From Psychrobacillus sp042944905 (GTDB taxonomy: Bacteria > Bacillota > Bacilli > Bacillales_A > Planococcaceae), in NCBI RefSeq assembly GCF_042944905.1, contig NZ_CP168496.1, positions 1,922,001 through 1,986,000 on the forward strand: a stretch of DNA of 64,000 nt, given 5' to 3'. Made by a program: the position numbers and the translations under genes. Shown here in pieces: positions 1 through 8,147 of this stretch. Every line of letters starts with the position of its first letter. The stretch's first letter is position 1. The notes beneath the pieces were generated by a model. That model did not search any database and was not told the origin of the DNA. It saw only the letters and a program-made list of their open reading frames with translations.

Positions 1-433
1 CATCTAAAATTACCATAAAGACAATTGATGCTGCAACAAGAGCTGTAATTGCCGGTAAGAAGAAAACTGTTCTAAAAAAACCTTTAAAGCGTAGTAATGC
101 GGAGTTTAGTCCAACAGCTATTACTACTGCTATACTAAGCATTATTGGTACTTGAATAATTAATATTTGAAATGTATTATTAAGAGATTTATAAAAAATT
201 GGGTCTCGTAACAACTTTGTATAATTCGCCATTCCTACAAAATACTTTTCACTCCCCTTCATACTCTGGAAGCTTAAAATAAATGAGGAAATAACCGGAT
301 ACAATGTAAATATAACAAGCAATATGACCGAGGGAGCCAAGAAATAGTAAGGTGCTGTTTTAGGAGTAATGTATAACTTTTTCGTCTTTTCTTTTCTTTC
401 ACTACTTGTTAGGCTTGTTCTCATTTCTTTCAT
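1..433 (-). CDS. Sugar ABC transporter permease, MalF/UgpA type (partial)
   Basis: Only the first ~144 codons are in the window; the gene runs off the left edge. Reverse translation gives a basic N-terminus (MKEMRTSLTSSERKEKTK), then a first membrane segment (about residues 27-47) and a periplasmic-type stretch with SFQSMKGSEKYFVGMANY, followed by further hydrophobic segments. This matches the first permease of binding-protein-dependent carbohydrate importers. The ATG at 431-433 is preceded by an AGGGGTGA ribosome site. It lies 80 bp downstream of the binding-protein gene in the same direction, so it should be the last visible gene of the SDR/gcvP-like operon. No ATPase is in view; the MsmX-like ATPase near 36 kb could serve it (inference). 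The substrate is unknown. Confidence 0.85.
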   Translation of the reverse strand, partial: MKEMRTSLTSSERKEKTKKLYITPKTAPYYFLAPSVILLVIFTLYPVISSFILSFQSMKGSEKYFVGMANYTKLLRDPIFYKSLNNTFQILIIQVPIMLSIAVVIAVGLNSALLRFKGFFRTVFFLPAITALVAASIVFMVILD

Positions 434-513
434 CTTGTAATCACCCCTATTTGGATAAAGAACAGGAAGAAGAAAGATAATCTTCTTCCCCATAATTTTA
501 ATTTTATAAACTG

Positions 514-1806
514 TTATTCAGTTATTTCTTTTTTCAGTTGTTTCTCCGCATTTTCTAATGCTTTTTCGACGGGAGTGCCCTCTAATAATATCTCAGCTTG
601 TGTGTTTGCCATTATTTTAGAAGCTTGTGAATTGTACTTAGTTGCTGTTACTTTTGGAACATCATCAACAATGTCTGCAATTTTTTTGAAAATTGGTTGA
701 TTGCTAAAATATTTGTTTTCACTTGTAAAAATAGGTGAATTAAAAGTACTTTTCAACGATGGGAATAACCCAAACTTTTCAAAGCCAAGCAATTGAGTAT
801 CTACATCTGTAGTAAAGAATTCTGTAAATGCGTAAGCAGCATTCTTATTTTTAGAATAAGAAGAAACTAGTAGCGAAGATCCTCCCACGTTTGCATATCT
901 CGTACTTCCTTCACTAAACTCCGGTAGATAGAAAATATCCCATTTCCCTTCTAAATCAGGTGCTTGGTCCATTATTGTACCTGAATACCATGCTCCATAA
1001 GGAATTGTAGCAACATCCCCGTTTACAGTTGCAGTTACAATTCCGTTCCAACCACTATTATTTAAAATTAGTTCATTTTCATAAAACTTTTTAATAATTT
1101 TCATTGATCTCACAGCTTCTGTTGAAGTTAACTCAATCTTATTATTCTCATCAAGATATGATTTCCCTTGCTGTTGCATCATCATGGAAAAGACACCATC
1201 GTAGTTAGCGATATCAATTGGAAGCATTTTAACCCCTAGCTTCTTCTTCATCTGAATACCCGCCTCAAGGAAATCATCCCAAGTGACAATATTCTCGGCA
1301 TTTATTCCAGCTTTCTCAAATAGGTCAACTCGATAAAAGAACACCGCTGGGCCTATATCCCATGGAGCAGCAACAAGATGATCATCATGCGTTACACTTG
1401 CTAACTTTGATTCACTAAATAAACTTTTATGTTCGTCATATCCCATTTGCGATAAATTTAAAAAGCCATCCGGAAATTGATTTACATAACCTGGAATCCT
1501 TTCATCTTCCATTAAAACCACATCGGGCATACCAGAACCCTTTGAAACTAGGCCAACAGTTAACTTTTCGTATAAGTCCCCACTACCAAAATCCTCTACC
1601 ACGACATCAACGTCTGGATACTTTTCGTGAAACTTATCGATAGACAATTTTAATGTATCTGCAGCAACATCCCAAGCCCATACAGTAATCTTACCTGATG
1701 CCTCTCCTGAATCGTTTGTTGGTCCGCTCGTTGTTATTTTTGCATCATTGGAACAACCAGATACTATAACAACTAGCATAAGCACACATAAAAGCAACTT
1801 TTTCAT
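514..1806 (-). CDS. Extracellular sugar-type solute-binding lipoprotein
   Basis: A 430-residue family 1 extracellular solute-binding protein. The first 18 residues form a lipoprotein signal ending in the lipobox VSGC (Cys18), so the protein should be anchored outside the cell membrane. The body has the usual binding-protein features: WAWDVAADTLKLSIDKF near the start, PDVVLMEDERI, and the FYRVDLFEKAGI segment seen in sugar-binding proteins. The start is supported by AGGGGGATT upstream. It sits 21 bp after a GcvPB-like gene and 80 bp before a permease, all co-directional. The ligand cannot be read from sequence; sugars are usual for the family, but its linkage to amino-acid-type enzymes leaves another solute possible. 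Confidence 0.9.
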   Translation of the reverse strand: MKKLLLCVLMLVVIVSGCSNDAKITTSGPTNDSGEASGKITVWAWDVAADTLKLSIDKFHEKYPDVDVVVEDFGSGDLYEKLTVGLVSKGSGMPDVVLMEDERIPGYVNQFPDGFLNLSQMGYDEHKSLFSESKLASVTHDDHLVAAPWDIGPAVFFYRVDLFEKAGINAENIVTWDDFLEAGIQMKKKLGVKMLPIDIANYDGVFSMMMQQQGKSYLDENNKIELTSTEAVRSMKIIKKFYENELILNNSGWNGIVTATVNGDVATIPYGAWYSGTIMDQAPDLEGKWDIFYLPEFSEGSTRYANVGGSSLLVSSYSKNKNAAYAFTEFFTTDVDTQLLGFEKFGLFPSLKSTFNSPIFTSENKYFSNQPIFKKIADIVDDVPKVTATKYNSQASKIMANTQAEILLEGTPVEKALENAEKQLKKEITE

Positions 1807-1827
1807 AAAATAATCCCCCTAGAATTT

Positions 1828-3411
1828 TTAAATATCTATCGTTACTTTTCCAGTTTTCTTTAAGTACAATCTCCAAGTTAAGCACCATTTCTCAGGGTTT
1901 TCGAACCAATCTTCATCAACGATGCGATGAATTGTACTATTGTGTGGTGCACTTTTTACCTTTTCAGGATCTGTGTATGCTTCGTTTGCAATATACGTTA
2001 AGGAAGATATATATTCATCTAAATCTTGTTTTGAGTATGATTCTGTCGGTTCCAGTGTAAATGGTTCTGGAACAACATATGGATGATGACTCGTCCAATA
2101 TTGGTGGCCGAAGTCTGCCATTCTACGCGATATATCATCAGTTGTTACGCCTGTTTCCTTCGTTAACTGCTCCCAGCTATAGCGTACTTGCTCCAAACGT
2201 TGCCCTTCAATATAGGGAGAACTTGCACCTTTAATTTTCAATATTTGAGCGTATAAGTAATTATTATTGAGAACCGCAATTTCTGCGACATCTCGTAAAC
2301 CTTTCGCACCTAGCCCTCGAATCCATGCATATGCTCTAAGTACGTTTTGTGGTACTCCATGGAACGAACGAACTTGCCCAATACTGTTAGATAAGTTATA
2401 GTTTAATCGGTACTTTTCTCCATCAAACTCAACTAAAGGAGCTGGTAAAAAGGGCTTTAACTTTTCTATTACTCCAAGTGCACCCGCTGCTGGTCCTCCA
2501 GAAGCATGTGGTGTTGAAAAGGTTTTATGAAGGTTAAAGAAACACATATCAAACCCTGCTTCTTTCGCCCTTGCTATACCTAATAATCCATTAGCATTTG
2601 CCTGATCGTAATAGCAAATGCCACCTACATCATGAACAATCTGAGTAAATTCTTTTATTTTCGGATTAAAAATTCCAGTATCTTCTGGATTAGCTACTAC
2701 AAAACCCGCTGTTCTTTTCGAAACAACCTTTTTAAGTTTTTCTATATCCGGAAACCCGTTTTCATCTGGATACAGTGTAATAATTTTATATCCTTTAACC
2801 GCCGCTGTTGCTGCTTGTGATGGATGGGAGAAAATCGTTGTAATAATTTCATCCCGCTGATCAGCTTCCCCATTCGATTCGTGATATTTCCTTACAATAG
2901 ATGCCATTGCAAAAAGCGCTTGGGTTCCAGAGCCCGGTTGAAAGCTAAAGCAATCCATCCCTGATATTTCTCTCATATACATATCTAAATTATGCGTAAC
3001 TTCCAACATTCCTTGCACAGTTTCATCGTCTTGAAGCGGGTGTAATTCAGTCATTTTCGGTGAAGAAGCAAAAACTTCATTTATAATAGGTGAGTACTTC
3101 ACTGTACAGGTTCCTTGACCAATTTCAACATTGACTCCCGCACCTAATGTTTCTTGTGAGAGACGTAAATAGTGCCGTAACACTCTATTTTGTGATATTT
3201 CTGGTAAGTTTGCTTTGTCTGTTCTTCTCATTCCTTCTGGAATAATGGAAAGACCATCACCTATTAAATCGACAATTTCTTGTTCCACGGAAGGAAGGAT
3301 TACCCCTCTTTCACCCTCTTGATGCAATTCAAAAATTATGGGCTCATCCCACTTTGCTTGATGGAACTTTCTTACTTTGTGTTCTCTGCTTATTTGTTTC
3401 AACATGACCAC
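1828..3411 (-). CDS. Divergent glycine dehydrogenase (decarboxylating) subunit 2-like protein (GcvPB-like)
   Basis: A 527-residue PLP enzyme of the GcvPB family, the subunit of two-part P-proteins that carries the cofactor. The PLP lysine is in NLHKTFSTPH (Lys296). The HPLQDDETVQG and GMDCFSFQPGSG segments match the family scaffold. Two places differ from the GcvPB sequences I know: the post-lysine loop reads HASGGPAAGALGV rather than the glycine-rich HGGGGPG, and FQPGSGTQALFAM replaces the usual LQPAAGAHGE region. It pairs with the GcvPA-like gene 52 bp upstream. No gcvT, gcvH or lipoylation gene is in view, so it may be a paralogue with another substrate (inference). The start is uncertain: GTG at 3411, or the ATG/TTG a few codons later. 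Confidence 0.8.
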   Translation of the reverse strand: MVMLKQISREHKVRKFHQAKWDEPIIFELHQEGERGVILPSVEQEIVDLIGDGLSIIPEGMRRTDKANLPEISQNRVLRHYLRLSQETLGAGVNVEIGQGTCTVKYSPIINEVFASSPKMTELHPLQDDETVQGMLEVTHNLDMYMREISGMDCFSFQPGSGTQALFAMASIVRKYHESNGEADQRDEIITTIFSHPSQAATAAVKGYKIITLYPDENGFPDIEKLKKVVSKRTAGFVVANPEDTGIFNPKIKEFTQIVHDVGGICYYDQANANGLLGIARAKEAGFDMCFFNLHKTFSTPHASGGPAAGALGVIEKLKPFLPAPLVEFDGEKYRLNYNLSNSIGQVRSFHGVPQNVLRAYAWIRGLGAKGLRDVAEIAVLNNNYLYAQILKIKGASSPYIEGQRLEQVRYSWEQLTKETGVTTDDISRRMADFGHQYWTSHHPYVVPEPFTLEPTESYSKQDLDEYISSLTYIANEAYTDPEKVKSAPHNSTIHRIVDEDWFENPEKWCLTWRLYLKKTGKVTIDI

Positions 3412-3463
3412 TCATTTCATTAAGATTTGTATTTTCTGCTAAACTTAAAGTCTATCGCTACAC

Positions 3464-4858
3464 TTAAATAGAATCCCGAATCGCGCTAACCAGTTTATCA
3501 ATATCTTCTTTTGAGTGGACCTCTGTCACACAGTAAAGAGCACTTTGTCCTAGTTCTTGGAAGCTTTCTGATAAATCAATTCCACCAAAAATTCCTTTTT
3601 CACGTAATTTTTGATTGATTTCCTTTACAGTTTTACCTGTTTTATTAAAATCAACGACAAACTCCTTAAAGTTACTATTACCAAAGTGTGATGCTGTAAT
3701 TCCTTCTACTCTCTTTAACGCACGAATGGCATATTGGGAACGTTGCGTAATCGATTGACCTAACTCATACATTCCATTTGGACCCATTAGAGCTAAGTAA
3801 ACTCCGGCAGTCAATCCCCACATGGAAGTTTGTGTACCAACCGATTCTTTCCCATTCTCTCTCTTTGCAAAGGATGTACGTTCATAAAGAACATCACCAA
3901 AGCCATATTCTCCTTCTTCCGTTGTTGGTGCAATACCAAATAATCTAGAAGGATATTCTTCTACGTATTCCTTTTCGTCCCTAGTAGCGATAAAACCAGA
4001 CAAGCCTCCTCCATAGCTCATGTGTATACCTAATGGTTGCAGCTCCCCACAGACAATATCTGCCCCGTAACGTGCCGGTGGTTGTAACACACCTAAAGAA
4101 GAAGGGTCAACGCCTACAATTGTAATAGCCTGTTGACTTTTAGCGATTTCACTTATTTCCTTACCAGCGGTTTCTATGAATCCTAGATAACTAGGGTTTT
4201 CGAAGTAAATGGCAGCTGTCTTTGTTGATATCTTTTTCTTTAGATCTTCCAAATCTAATTGTCCTGTTTCTTCACAATAATCAACTAGAATACAAGTTAC
4301 TTGTGGAGAACAGTAGTTTTTTATGACATTTAATCTATCAGGAGATATTGTTTTAGGAATTAACACCTCTGAACGGTTTTTTATACGAGCAGCCATACGT
4401 ATTGATGTAGCCGCAGCTTGTGCCCAGTCAAATGTTGGAACGTTCACGACATCCATATCTACTAATTCAGCCATTAAACTTTGATACTCAAACAGCGCTT
4501 GATATCTTCCATGATCTTCGTATGGATCTCCCGCATATGCAGTAACAAATTCCGCTCTACTATTAACTTCATCACAAACAGCTGGTATAAAATGTTCCCA
4601 ACAACCACCACCTAAAAAGCTTAGCACTTCATCTGTACTTACATTCTTATTGATCGTTTTACGAACATTTCTGCGAAGGTCAAATTCAGTTAGGGCTTCC
4701 GGAATATCTAAGTCTTTTTTATATCGCAGCTCATCTGGAATTCCTATAAATAAGTCTTCTATAGTCTCAACCCCGATAATATTCAACATTTCTTCTTTTA
4801 CTGCTGGAACTGTATTTGGGATATAAGGATGTACATTATTTGTTTTTGTCTTTACCAT
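3464..4858 (-). CDS. Divergent glycine dehydrogenase (decarboxylating) subunit 1-like protein (GcvPA-like)
   Basis: A 464-residue member of the GcvPA family, the partner subunit of two-part glycine decarboxylases. The N-terminus (HPYIPNTVPAVKEEMLNIIG, then ETIEDLFIGIPDELR) and the FLGGGCWEHFIPAVCDEV block are typical. The segment YAGDPYEDHGRYQALFEYQ corresponds to the YTPYQAEISQG..Q..FE motif of canonical GcvPA but is clearly altered, and WAQAAATSIRMAARI replaces the usual Y-D-G-x-T/A motif. With the divergent GcvPB-like neighbour this suggests a specialised PLP enzyme rather than the housekeeping cleavage system. The start is fixed by AAAGGAGCG upstream. It follows the SDR gene by 52 bp and is probably co-transcribed with it. 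Confidence 0.8.
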   Translation of the reverse strand: MVKTKTNNVHPYIPNTVPAVKEEMLNIIGVETIEDLFIGIPDELRYKKDLDIPEALTEFDLRRNVRKTINKNVSTDEVLSFLGGGCWEHFIPAVCDEVNSRAEFVTAYAGDPYEDHGRYQALFEYQSLMAELVDMDVVNVPTFDWAQAAATSIRMAARIKNRSEVLIPKTISPDRLNVIKNYCSPQVTCILVDYCEETGQLDLEDLKKKISTKTAAIYFENPSYLGFIETAGKEISEIAKSQQAITIVGVDPSSLGVLQPPARYGADIVCGELQPLGIHMSYGGGLSGFIATRDEKEYVEEYPSRLFGIAPTTEEGEYGFGDVLYERTSFAKRENGKESVGTQTSMWGLTAGVYLALMGPNGMYELGQSITQRSQYAIRALKRVEGITASHFGNSNFKEFVVDFNKTGKTVKEINQKLREKGIFGGIDLSESFQELGQSALYCVTEVHSKEDIDKLVSAIRDSI

Positions 4859-4910
4859 TTCTTTCGCTCCTTTAGTTGATAAGATAAAGCTTTTTACTCA
4901 AGCTAGATGT

Positions 4911-5690
4911 CTAAGCTAAGCCACCACCGTCCACAACAAGAGACGTTCCTGTTACCCAAGAAGATAAATCACTTGCTAGAAATAATACGCCTTTTGCAAT
5001 ATCCTCCGGTGTTCCTATTCTTCTAAGTGGACGATCTACACCTGAAGACTTAATAAATTCATCCACGTTTAGGTTGAGTTGTTCGGCTTCTCCTCTTAAG
5101 AGGGGTGTGTCCGTATCACCTGGGGAAATACAATTTACACGAATATTATCTTTTCCGTGATCAATTGCCATTGCTTTTGTTACGTTTACTACTCCAGCTT
5201 TTGCAGCACAATAGGATGCAGCTTCATTTCCACCCTTTAGACCCCAACCGGATCCTGTGTTAATAATGCTGCCACCACCGTTTTTAGCCATAACTGGTAT
5301 CGCATACTTAGATAATAGAAAAACACTTTTTAAAGAAACGTTTATCACTAAGTCCCAATCTTCTTCACTATGGTCGACTATGTTTTTCCTGCGGATAACT
5401 CCTGCATTGTTAAATAGAATATCAATTCCCTTGAAAACGCTTTCAATTTCAGTAATTATGGACTTACAAGCCTCACTTGATGTTACATCACAGGTGTAAA
5501 AAGTTGCTTTTCCACCTTGTTCATTAATCTCATTTGCCTTTTCTAAACCAACTTCTGTATTAATATCAAGTAAAACGACATGGCAACCAACTTTAGAGAG
5601 TAACTGACAGGTTGCTAACCCAATTCCTGAGGCAGCTCCTGTTACAACTGCAACTTTATTTCTTAAGCCTAAAAATTTTTCGTAGTCCAT
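4911..5690 (-). CDS. Classical short-chain dehydrogenase/reductase
   Basis: A 259-residue classical SDR, probably an NAD(P)-dependent alcohol or ketone oxidoreductase in the cytoplasm. The Rossmann motif TGAASGIG is at residues 18-25, followed by NNAG, the catalytic serine in NTGSGWG and the YCAAK (YxxxK) pair. PGDTDTP and the C-terminal VTGTSLVVDGG segment are family-typical, and the length is normal. It is the first gene of a minus-strand operon that continues into the GcvPA/GcvPB-like genes and an ABC importer, so it probably acts in the same catabolic route. The start follows GGAAAGGAAG. The promoter and a perfect palindrome lie just upstream. Confidence 0.88.
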   Translation of the reverse strand: MDYEKFLGLRNKVAVVTGAASGIGLATCQLLSKVGCHVVLLDINTEVGLEKANEINEQGGKATFYTCDVTSSEACKSIITEIESVFKGIDILFNNAGVIRRKNIVDHSEEDWDLVINVSLKSVFLLSKYAIPVMAKNGGGSIINTGSGWGLKGGNEAASYCAAKAGVVNVTKAMAIDHGKDNIRVNCISPGDTDTPLLRGEAEQLNLNVDEFIKSSGVDRPLRRIGTPEDIAKGVLFLASDLSSWVTGTSLVVDGGGLA

Positions 5691-5732
5691 TAATCATCTT
5701 CCTTTCCTACTAATCACTTAGAATGAAAAAAC

Positions 5733-5758
5733 AATTAAGTTAATTAATTAACTTAATT
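5733..5758. promoter_or_regulatory. Perfect 26-bp palindrome, likely operator of the SDR/gcvP-like operon
   Basis: Every base of 5733-5758 pairs with its mirror image. The core contains AGTTAA, then TTAA, then TTAACT. It lies just downstream of the predicted -10 of the minus-strand promoter, in the 5' untranslated region of the SDR gene, where a repressor could block transcription. The regulator is not in view. A related inverted repeat sits beside the galK promoter. Confidence 0.6.
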
Positions 5759-5768
5759 AATAGATTAA

Positions 5769-5797
5769 ACGTTATCACGCATTTTAAATAGTGTCAA
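5769..5797 (-). promoter_or_regulatory. Sigma-A-type promoter of the SDR/gcvP-like operon
   Basis: On the minus strand a perfect TTGACA -35 (5792-5797) is followed after 17 bp by TAACGT (5769-5774), preceded by TG as an extended -10. The strong -35 and weak -10 fit a regulated promoter. It points toward the SDR gene about 80 bp away. Confidence 0.6.
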
Positions 5798-5894
5798 TAG
5801 TTAAAATTATCTTTCTATTCATATAGATGAGTGAATTTTAGCTGTACTTATTACACTAACACCCCATTTTTTTGTTTTACTTCTATTAATTTAT

Positions 5895-5923
5895 TTGAAT
5901 ATTTAAATGATTAGTAGTACACT
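5895..5923 (+). promoter_or_regulatory. Promoter of the gal operon
   Basis: TTGAAT (5895-5900) and TACACT (5918-5923) are separated by 17 bp on the plus strand. Transcription would start near 5930, inside the adjacent inverted repeat and about 30 bp before the galK start. Confidence 0.5.
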
Positions 5924-5946
5924 TAGTTAAATTAATTTATTAACTA
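5924..5946. promoter_or_regulatory. Inverted repeat TAGTTAA-N9-TTAACTA at the gal transcription start
   Basis: TAGTTAA (5924-5930) and its exact complement TTAACTA (5940-5946) flank nine AT bases, immediately after the predicted -10 and before the galK ribosome site. The half-site AGTTAA/TTAACT also occurs in the palindrome at 5733-5758, though with a 4-bp rather than 9-bp spacer. It is a plausible repressor site. That one protein binds both is inference. Confidence 0.45.
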
Positions 5947-5960
5947 TGGAGGTTTATCCC

Positions 5961-7142
5961 TTGTCCAATTCAGATTTAATACAACAATTTCAACTAATTT
6001 TTAATACTAACGCAATGCCTCGTATGTTTTTCGCACCAGGTAGAATAAACCTAATTGGCGAGCATACTGATTATAATGGCGGTCATGTACTCCCAGCTTC
6101 CATCTCATTCGGAACATACGCACTTACCCAACCACGTGATGATGAAAGAGTTAGTTTTTATTCTCTCAATTTTCCTCAGACGGGTATCATTGAATGTGAA
6201 CTCTCAGATTTAACGTATAATCCGTTACATGACTGGGCCAATTATCCAAAAGGGATGATTAAATATATGCGCGAGAGTGGAATGGATATAAAAACGGGTA
6301 TGAACATCTTATTTTTCGGTACAATTCCAAATGGGGCTGGCCTCTCCTCCTCTGCTTCCATTGAAATGGTCACTGGCGTTCTATTGGAAGGATCATATAA
6401 TTTAGCGATTAATCGAAGACAAATGATTCTCCTTGGACAAAAGGTAGAAAACGAATATATTGGGGTCAATAGCGGAATCATGGATCAATTTGCTATAGGA
6501 AAAGGCAAAAAGGATCATGCTATTTTATTAAACTGTCAAACGTTAGAATACCAATACGCACCAATCCAACTAGAAAAATACGTAATTCTTATCATTAATA
6601 CAAACAAACAACGAACATTAATGAATTCACAATATAATACGCGACGTGCACAATGCGAACAAGCTTTAACTGATTTACAAGCCTTTCTTCCCATTCAAAG
6701 TTTAGGTGAGTTAACAATAGAGCAATTTGAGCAACATAAGCACTTCATTAAGGATGAAATAAACTTAAAGCGTGCAAAACATGCTGTCTATGAAAATGAA
6801 CGAACACTTAAAGCTCTTCATCAATTACAGCAAGGTAAGCTAGATGCATTTGGTAGATTGATGAATGAATCTCATCTATCTCTTCAGCAGGATTATGAAG
6901 TGACAGGGCTTGAACTTGATACGATAGTTCAGGCAGCATGGGAACAAACAGGTGTAATCGGTGCTCGCATGACCGGTGCTGGTTTTGGTGGGTGTGCAAT
7001 TGCAATTGTTGAAAAGGATATGGTCGAAAGTTTTATGGAAAATGTCAATAAAACCTATACGAAAGCAGTAGGTTATGAAGCATCTTTTTATAAAGCAACT
7101 ATTGCTGATGGCGCAAGAGAAATTATGGATGGAGTGGTATAA
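5961..7142 (+). CDS. galK: Galactokinase
   Basis: Phosphorylates galactose to galactose 1-phosphate with ATP, the first committed Leloir step. The galactokinase signature GRINLIGEHTDYNGGH lies near residues 25-40, the ATP loop NGAGLSSSAS near 120, and the C-terminal GHMP motif TGAGFGGCAIA near 340. I place the start at TTG 5961, giving 393 residues. The ATG at 5946 overlaps the GGAGG ribosome site (5948-5952), which is spaced 8 bp from this TTG. It is the first gene of galK-galE-galT-galM and ends directly before galE. Confidence 0.95.
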   Translation: MSNSDLIQQFQLIFNTNAMPRMFFAPGRINLIGEHTDYNGGHVLPASISFGTYALTQPRDDERVSFYSLNFPQTGIIECELSDLTYNPLHDWANYPKGMIKYMRESGMDIKTGMNILFFGTIPNGAGLSSSASIEMVTGVLLEGSYNLAINRRQMILLGQKVENEYIGVNSGIMDQFAIGKGKKDHAILLNCQTLEYQYAPIQLEKYVILIINTNKQRTLMNSQYNTRRAQCEQALTDLQAFLPIQSLGELTIEQFEQHKHFIKDEINLKRAKHAVYENERTLKALHQLQQGKLDAFGRLMNESHLSLQQDYEVTGLELDTIVQAAWEQTGVIGARMTGAGFGGCAIAIVEKDMVESFMENVNKTYTKAVGYEASFYKATIADGAREIMDGVV

Positions 7143-8147
7143 ATGAGTATATTAGTTTTAGGTGGCGCAGGATATATTGGATCTCACGCAGTTTATCAAC
7201 TAATTGATCAAAAATTAGATGTAGTCGTTATAGATAATCTTCAGACTGGACATAGAGAAGCTGTCCACCCTCATGCAACATTTTACGAGGGTGATTGCAG
7301 AGATATAGAGTTTATGAGAACTGTCTTTAATAATGAAACAATTGAAGCAGTCATGCATTTTGCAGCTAATTCGCTTGTCGGGGAATCCATGGAAAAACCA
7401 CTTAGCTACTTTGATAACAATGTATATGGCACACAAGTTTTGCTTCAGGTAATGACAGAAAATGATGTCAAAAAAATAGTCTTCTCATCCACTGCAGCGA
7501 CATATGGTGAACCGGAATCTGTTCCAATCACAGAAAATATGAAAACAAATCCGACAAACACTTATGGAGAAACAAAGCTAATAATGGAAAAAATGATGAA
7601 ATGGTGTGAGCAGGCACATGGAATAAGATATGTTGCGTTACGCTATTTTAATGTTGCAGGAGCTCGGGAATCAGGTGAAATTGGGGAAGATCATCACCCA
7701 GAAACACATCTCCTCCCTATTATTCTACAAGTAGCACTTGAGCAGCGTTCACATATTACTATTTACGGAGAAGACTACGAAACAAGTGATGGCACATGTA
7801 TACGTGATTACATTCATGTGGAAGATCTTATTCATGCACATCTTTTAGCGCTAAATTATTTAAATAATAATGGTAAGAGTGATATTTTCAACTTAGGGAG
7901 CAATCAAGGGTTTTCCGTTAACGAAATTATTCATGCAGCTAGAGCAATTACTGGTAAAGAGATTCCTGTAAAATCAGGAAGCAGACGTTCTGGAGACCCA
8001 AGTATTTTAATAGCAAGTTCCGTTAAAGCCACCACTACATTAGGTTGGCATCCTACGCGAACATCCATCGATAAAATTATCCAAGATGCATGGAACTGGC
8101 ATGTCAAAAATCCAAATGGCTATAAAAAGGACGGTACAAACGAATGA
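7143..8147 (+). CDS. galE: UDP-glucose 4-epimerase
   Basis: A 334-residue SDR-type epimerase interconverting UDP-galactose and UDP-glucose. The N-terminal GGAGYIGS NAD loop (residues 7-14), the AANSLVGESM segment, the SSTAATYG motif and the YGETK catalytic pair are all present, with the family's RYFNVAGA and GEDYETSDGTCIRDYIH segments. The ATG is contiguous with the galK stop, and the 3' end overlaps galT by 4 bp, indicating translational coupling in the gal operon. Confidence 0.97.
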   Translation: MSILVLGGAGYIGSHAVYQLIDQKLDVVVIDNLQTGHREAVHPHATFYEGDCRDIEFMRTVFNNETIEAVMHFAANSLVGESMEKPLSYFDNNVYGTQVLLQVMTENDVKKIVFSSTAATYGEPESVPITENMKTNPTNTYGETKLIMEKMMKWCEQAHGIRYVALRYFNVAGARESGEIGEDHHPETHLLPIILQVALEQRSHITIYGEDYETSDGTCIRDYIHVEDLIHAHLLALNYLNNNGKSDIFNLGSNQGFSVNEIIHAARAITGKEIPVKSGSRRSGDPSILIASSVKATTTLGWHPTRTSIDKIIQDAWNWHVKNPNGYKKDGTNE

